Assembly: GCA_026874595.1 (NCBI GenBank)
Contig: CM049316.1
Coordinates: 23,399,839 to 23,463,838 of the forward strand
DNA length: 64,000 nt
Reading direction: 5' to 3'
From: Sipunculus nudus
Lineage: Eukaryota; Annelida; Sipuncula; Golfingiida; Sipunculidae
Part shown: positions 61,206-64,000 of the stretch, one piece after another
How positions within the stretch are numbered: the first letter of the stretch is position 1
Layout of the letters: each line of letters starts with the position of its first letter
Translations under genes and position numbers: made by a program
The notes under the pieces: generated by a model
The model's database searches: none
What the model saw: the letters and a program-made list of their open reading frames with translations, nothing else
What the model was told of the DNA's origin: nothing

Positions 61206-61515
61206 TGTCTAACAGACGTGTTAGAAGCGTAGGACCTTCCGTGATGCTGGATGGAGGTTTCTATGTAAAACTATAACCATTTGCAGGTGCGGATTCACGA
61301 TTTAGAAAAAGGAAGTGTCCACTGGTGAAGGACCAAAGACAAAACCTATAAGAAAGTCCGGAGTCTGGAAGGGGGGGCAAGCCCCAAAAGATGGTATGAA
61401 ACCATGGTTTGACCCCTGGATCAGCTATTGATCTGTGCCTTGTTGACACGATGGGCGGCAGGCCTGACGGACGGAAGGACATGGCCCGACGTTACATCTT
61501 AAGAGGGTTGAGCTG
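61206..61515. mobile_element. Dispersed tandem-core element, short tail fragment
   Basis: ggaccttccgtgatgctgga, ggtttctatgtaaaactata, gatctgtgccttgttgacac, a gacggacgg tract and gagggttgagctgaaacc: diverged tail of the same family as copies A-D. Confidence 0.4.
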
Positions 61516-61729
61516 AAACCTTAATGATATTATTCTATTCGTGTAACTGTCATAAAGCGGCATGAGGGGCTTAATTATGCTGAGTGCAACACAATCTGAA
61601 AGAATACATCCGATTAGGAGGTAGCGCTCAGGAACAACCGGGCAAAAATTGCGCCAGTAATCCCCTGCCCAGCCTGTCCCCATTTATCTCACTAACCTTG
61701 ATACCACGTCACTTGCAATTCTTTTGTCT

Positions 61730-62200
61730 GCAGTGTTTTGTTATCAGAAAATTAAAGTAAACCTCGGCTTTAAACAAAGACTTTAACTTACTGAGACACC
61801 TATACAAAATACACGCACCTGATATGGCCAGGACCGTCTATACTGGCTGATTCTTTGCACGGGCTGTGTGACTGCGTGGGGCTGAGGTATTTAGTTGGCA
61901 CTGGCCATGAGTTATAAATTAATTTCTCCATTAATCATTCTTATCCGCCTGGTCTTAATCAGGACTACATTAATATTAATCCGTCCGCCTCCGTCCCTAC
62001 TCCGAGTGCGTGAGTCTTTATCAGCTAACCTGTCCCGGCTTATTAAAAGCTTTTTATAAAAGACATGTTGTGTGTAAGCTGCCGACAGACTTAATATTAA
62101 AGAAAAACACCTGTCGCCGGCCCTCCAAGGGTTAAATGAATAATAGCACGAAACAATCTGTTACTCTTAGAAAGAAAGTTTAATAAATAAAGTTCCTGTT
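61730..62200. promoter_or_regulatory. Possible regulatory region or first exon (minus strand)
   Basis: A stretch free of the local repeats, with many TAAT/ATTA words (61915-61985). On the minus strand it has a TATA-like tttttataaaag (62049-62061) and, downstream, two strong donor words (gtgcgt at about 61819, gtaagt at about 61791). No coding frame with an ATG links to the exons at 45 kb. The label is a guess from composition. Confidence 0.2.
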
Positions 62201-62839
62201 GTTGTTACACACCAATGTTCACAGTACGTTATATGATGAAAGGCCTGTTATTTTAGCACCCATTCTTGAAAGCAGGAAGTACCTGCACGTAATTTTTTTA
62301 TTTGTCCAGTAGAAAATCAAACATATACAGCCTGGTAGCCATCTTGTATTTGGCAGCAGTCTTGTATATATAATGCATCAGGTCTGTGTACGATATCTAC
62401 ATATTTCACTTATTGGTTGCAAAATAGTGCACTGAATAAGACAGGATTGTTTTACAAGGGTCAGATGCCCAATACACAAACATATACTGAATATTAATCA
62501 ACGAATATATATTTATTCGCACAATTGTGTATAGAGTGTCATGATAATAGCTAACTCCGCGTTGCGCCAATCACTAAAAAAACAATTGAGAAGTCCATTC
62601 TTATGGGCTAGCCATGTGTGTAACTAAATACATATACATTCAACCTCAAAAACCTCCCACACGCATTCTCTAAACACTCTCGCACACATAACATATCTAA
62701 ATATTCTTTACCGGTTTTTGGCGCTTATTTTTGTTCACTTTTTATATATAGATGTCGCCTTGACTATATCATACGTTCGTCAAAACCACAGATTACGTTT
62801 ATCCCCCCCCCCCCCCTGTCTCTCTTTTACACATAGTAC

Positions 62840-62897
<58 letters not shown>

Positions 62898-63400
62898 GTG
62901 ATTAATTGTTGCTTATCAGCTACCTGGTCCAGCCGTTTTACTCTCACTCCTGTCCACATTTAATATGATTACCGACCAAGTCATAAAAAAACATAACTCA
63001 CAGAACTTATTACAAGGGTCCTTGGAGTAGTGATCCTAACTTTCAGTTGAATAGCCCCGTCAAGGGTTGGAAAAAAATCATTGACGTCAAAGATTCGTGC
63101 TTTACCCATACTATACACTAAAATACCCAGTCAGAAACTGATGTTGTCAAATATCGCTTCTCAGTGGCGTCAATTTATCTTAAACGGTTAGAGAAGGGGG
63201 GGGGGGGCATGACTCGCAGGCGTGGGAGGGTATATATAATTATTGTACTCTGAATATCAGGGAGAATAATAACGTTGATCCTTGCTAAAAGTTGGGGAGG
63301 GAGGCGGTATATACCCCCTACAACAACCCAACCCCCCTCCCCTGTATTGACGTCCCTCTATTTTCTCCTTTCAGTTTTCGTTTATATATATATATATAAG
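62201..63400. other. Non-coding interval with homopolymers and microsatellites
   Basis: A poly-C run near 62803-62816, (TA)n at 62841-62894 and a poly-G run near 63197-63207. The segment 62345-62420 (ggcagcagtcttgtatatat, gatatctacatattt) resembles the internal ~124-bp subrepeat of the satellite. Confidence 0.45.
62841..62894. repeat. (TA)n microsatellite
   Basis: Pure AT alternation of about 54 bp. Confidence 0.95.
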
Positions 63401-63690
63401 GATTGACAGATCAATGTATTGACCGGTCGGTGTATCGACCGATCAATGTATTGACTGATCTATGCATTGACTGATCTGTGTATTGACTGATATATGTATT
63501 GATTGATCAGTGTATTGACTGACCTGTGTATTGACTGATCTGTGTATTGACTTATCTTTGTATTGACTGATCTATGTATTGATTGATCTGTGTATTGACT
63601 GATCTGTGTATTGACTTATCTTTGTATTGACTGATCTATGTATTGATTGATCTGTGTATTGACTGATCTGTGTATTGACTGATCTAAGGA
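63401..63690. repeat. 16-bp minisatellite (~18 copies) with a 64-bp higher order
   Basis: Unit of the type tgtattgactgatctg. Variants cttatctt, ctatgtattgattg and ctgtg follow each other in a fixed order of four, and this block repeats 64 bp apart (tgtgtattgacttatc at 63541 and 63605). A poly-C run and (CA)n/(CT)n follow at 63705-63755. Confidence 0.93.
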
Positions 63691-63757
63691 TTAACCTCTA
63701 ATACACCCCCCCCCCCCCCCCCCACACACACACACTCCCTCTCTCTCTCTCTCTGTA

Positions 63758-64000
63758 AATATTTAACAGACGGGGGGATTAGCTTACTCATATATAAATA
63801 CATGCACTTATGTGTTATATATGTTTTATATATATATATTTAATATATATATATATATATATACATTTTATTTGCATAAAAGCATTAATGTACTCACAAC
63901 TGTTGAGCTGTCAAGTCCAGACTTGTAAACTTCCACATGTCGCCTGATATGTGTACCTAGATACAGCGCACTAAGTAGGACAGCGTGGTTTATGCTTGCA
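63758..64000. repeat. Partial copy of the 53-56 kb duplicated flank
   Basis: cagacggggggatt, atataaatacatgcact, (TA)n at about 63823-63862, then agacttgtaaacttccacat, gtcgcctgatatgtgtacc and gtggtttatgcttg. These match 56300-56310 and 56432-56620 in order. It continues past the window. Confidence 0.65.

Overview
The window is non-coding-rich animal (metazoan) nuclear DNA, most likely from a mollusc and probably a bivalve. The evidence is eukaryotic splice signals around short exons, degenerate non-LTR retrotransposons, many AT and CA microsatellites, and a dispersed element whose tail ends in a GC-rich hairpin around an ATGCCCC...GGGGGCAT palindrome, a type I associate with bivalve genomes. 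The taxon is an inference. I see no bacterial operon, CRISPR array, rRNA gene or convincing tRNA gene.

Bases 1-27643 are one head-to-tail satellite (macrosatellite) array of a ~1.79 kb monomer: 15 full copies (1771-1803 bp) plus an 801-bp partial copy. The array runs off the left edge of the window. Monomers alternate between a long and a short form, giving a ~3.57-3.58 kb dimeric higher-order repeat. Two sets are nearly identical: monomers 4+5 and 6+7, and monomers 9+10, 11+12 and 13+14. The alternation breaks at monomers 7/8 and 14/15. Each monomer carries two poly-G tracts, a poly-T/CAG tract and three internal ~124-bp subrepeats. Its many small ORFs vary mostly by amino-acid replacement, so I do not call them genes. 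A diverged monomer-like segment lies alone near 37.6-38.0 kb.

Bases 27644-64000 are ordinary repeat-rich intergenic or intronic DNA. On the minus strand four exons with good splice sites and mutually compatible phases (45236-45267, 41104-41250, 39062-39257, 37355-37449) appear to be the 3' part of a host gene I cannot name. Its introns are filled with repeats. Other dated inserts are a CR1/L2-like LINE 3' end (29.3-30.0 kb, minus), a Tx1/L1-like LINE remnant lacking its reverse-transcriptase core (42.1-44.5 kb, plus), and an intact LINE-type APE endonuclease domain with no reverse transcriptase (47410-48216, minus). There is also a 1516-bp hAT-like non-autonomous transposon with a perfect 8-bp target duplication (56871-58386).

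The rest consists of tandem-core dispersed elements (31.2-32.4 kb; the family at 34.6, 46.3, 50.5 and 59.3 kb), a 334-bp tandem duplication, a ~1.03-kb segmental duplication (52.3 and 55.4 kb), a 41-bp minisatellite, a 16-bp minisatellite with a 64-bp higher order, and many (TA)n tracts.
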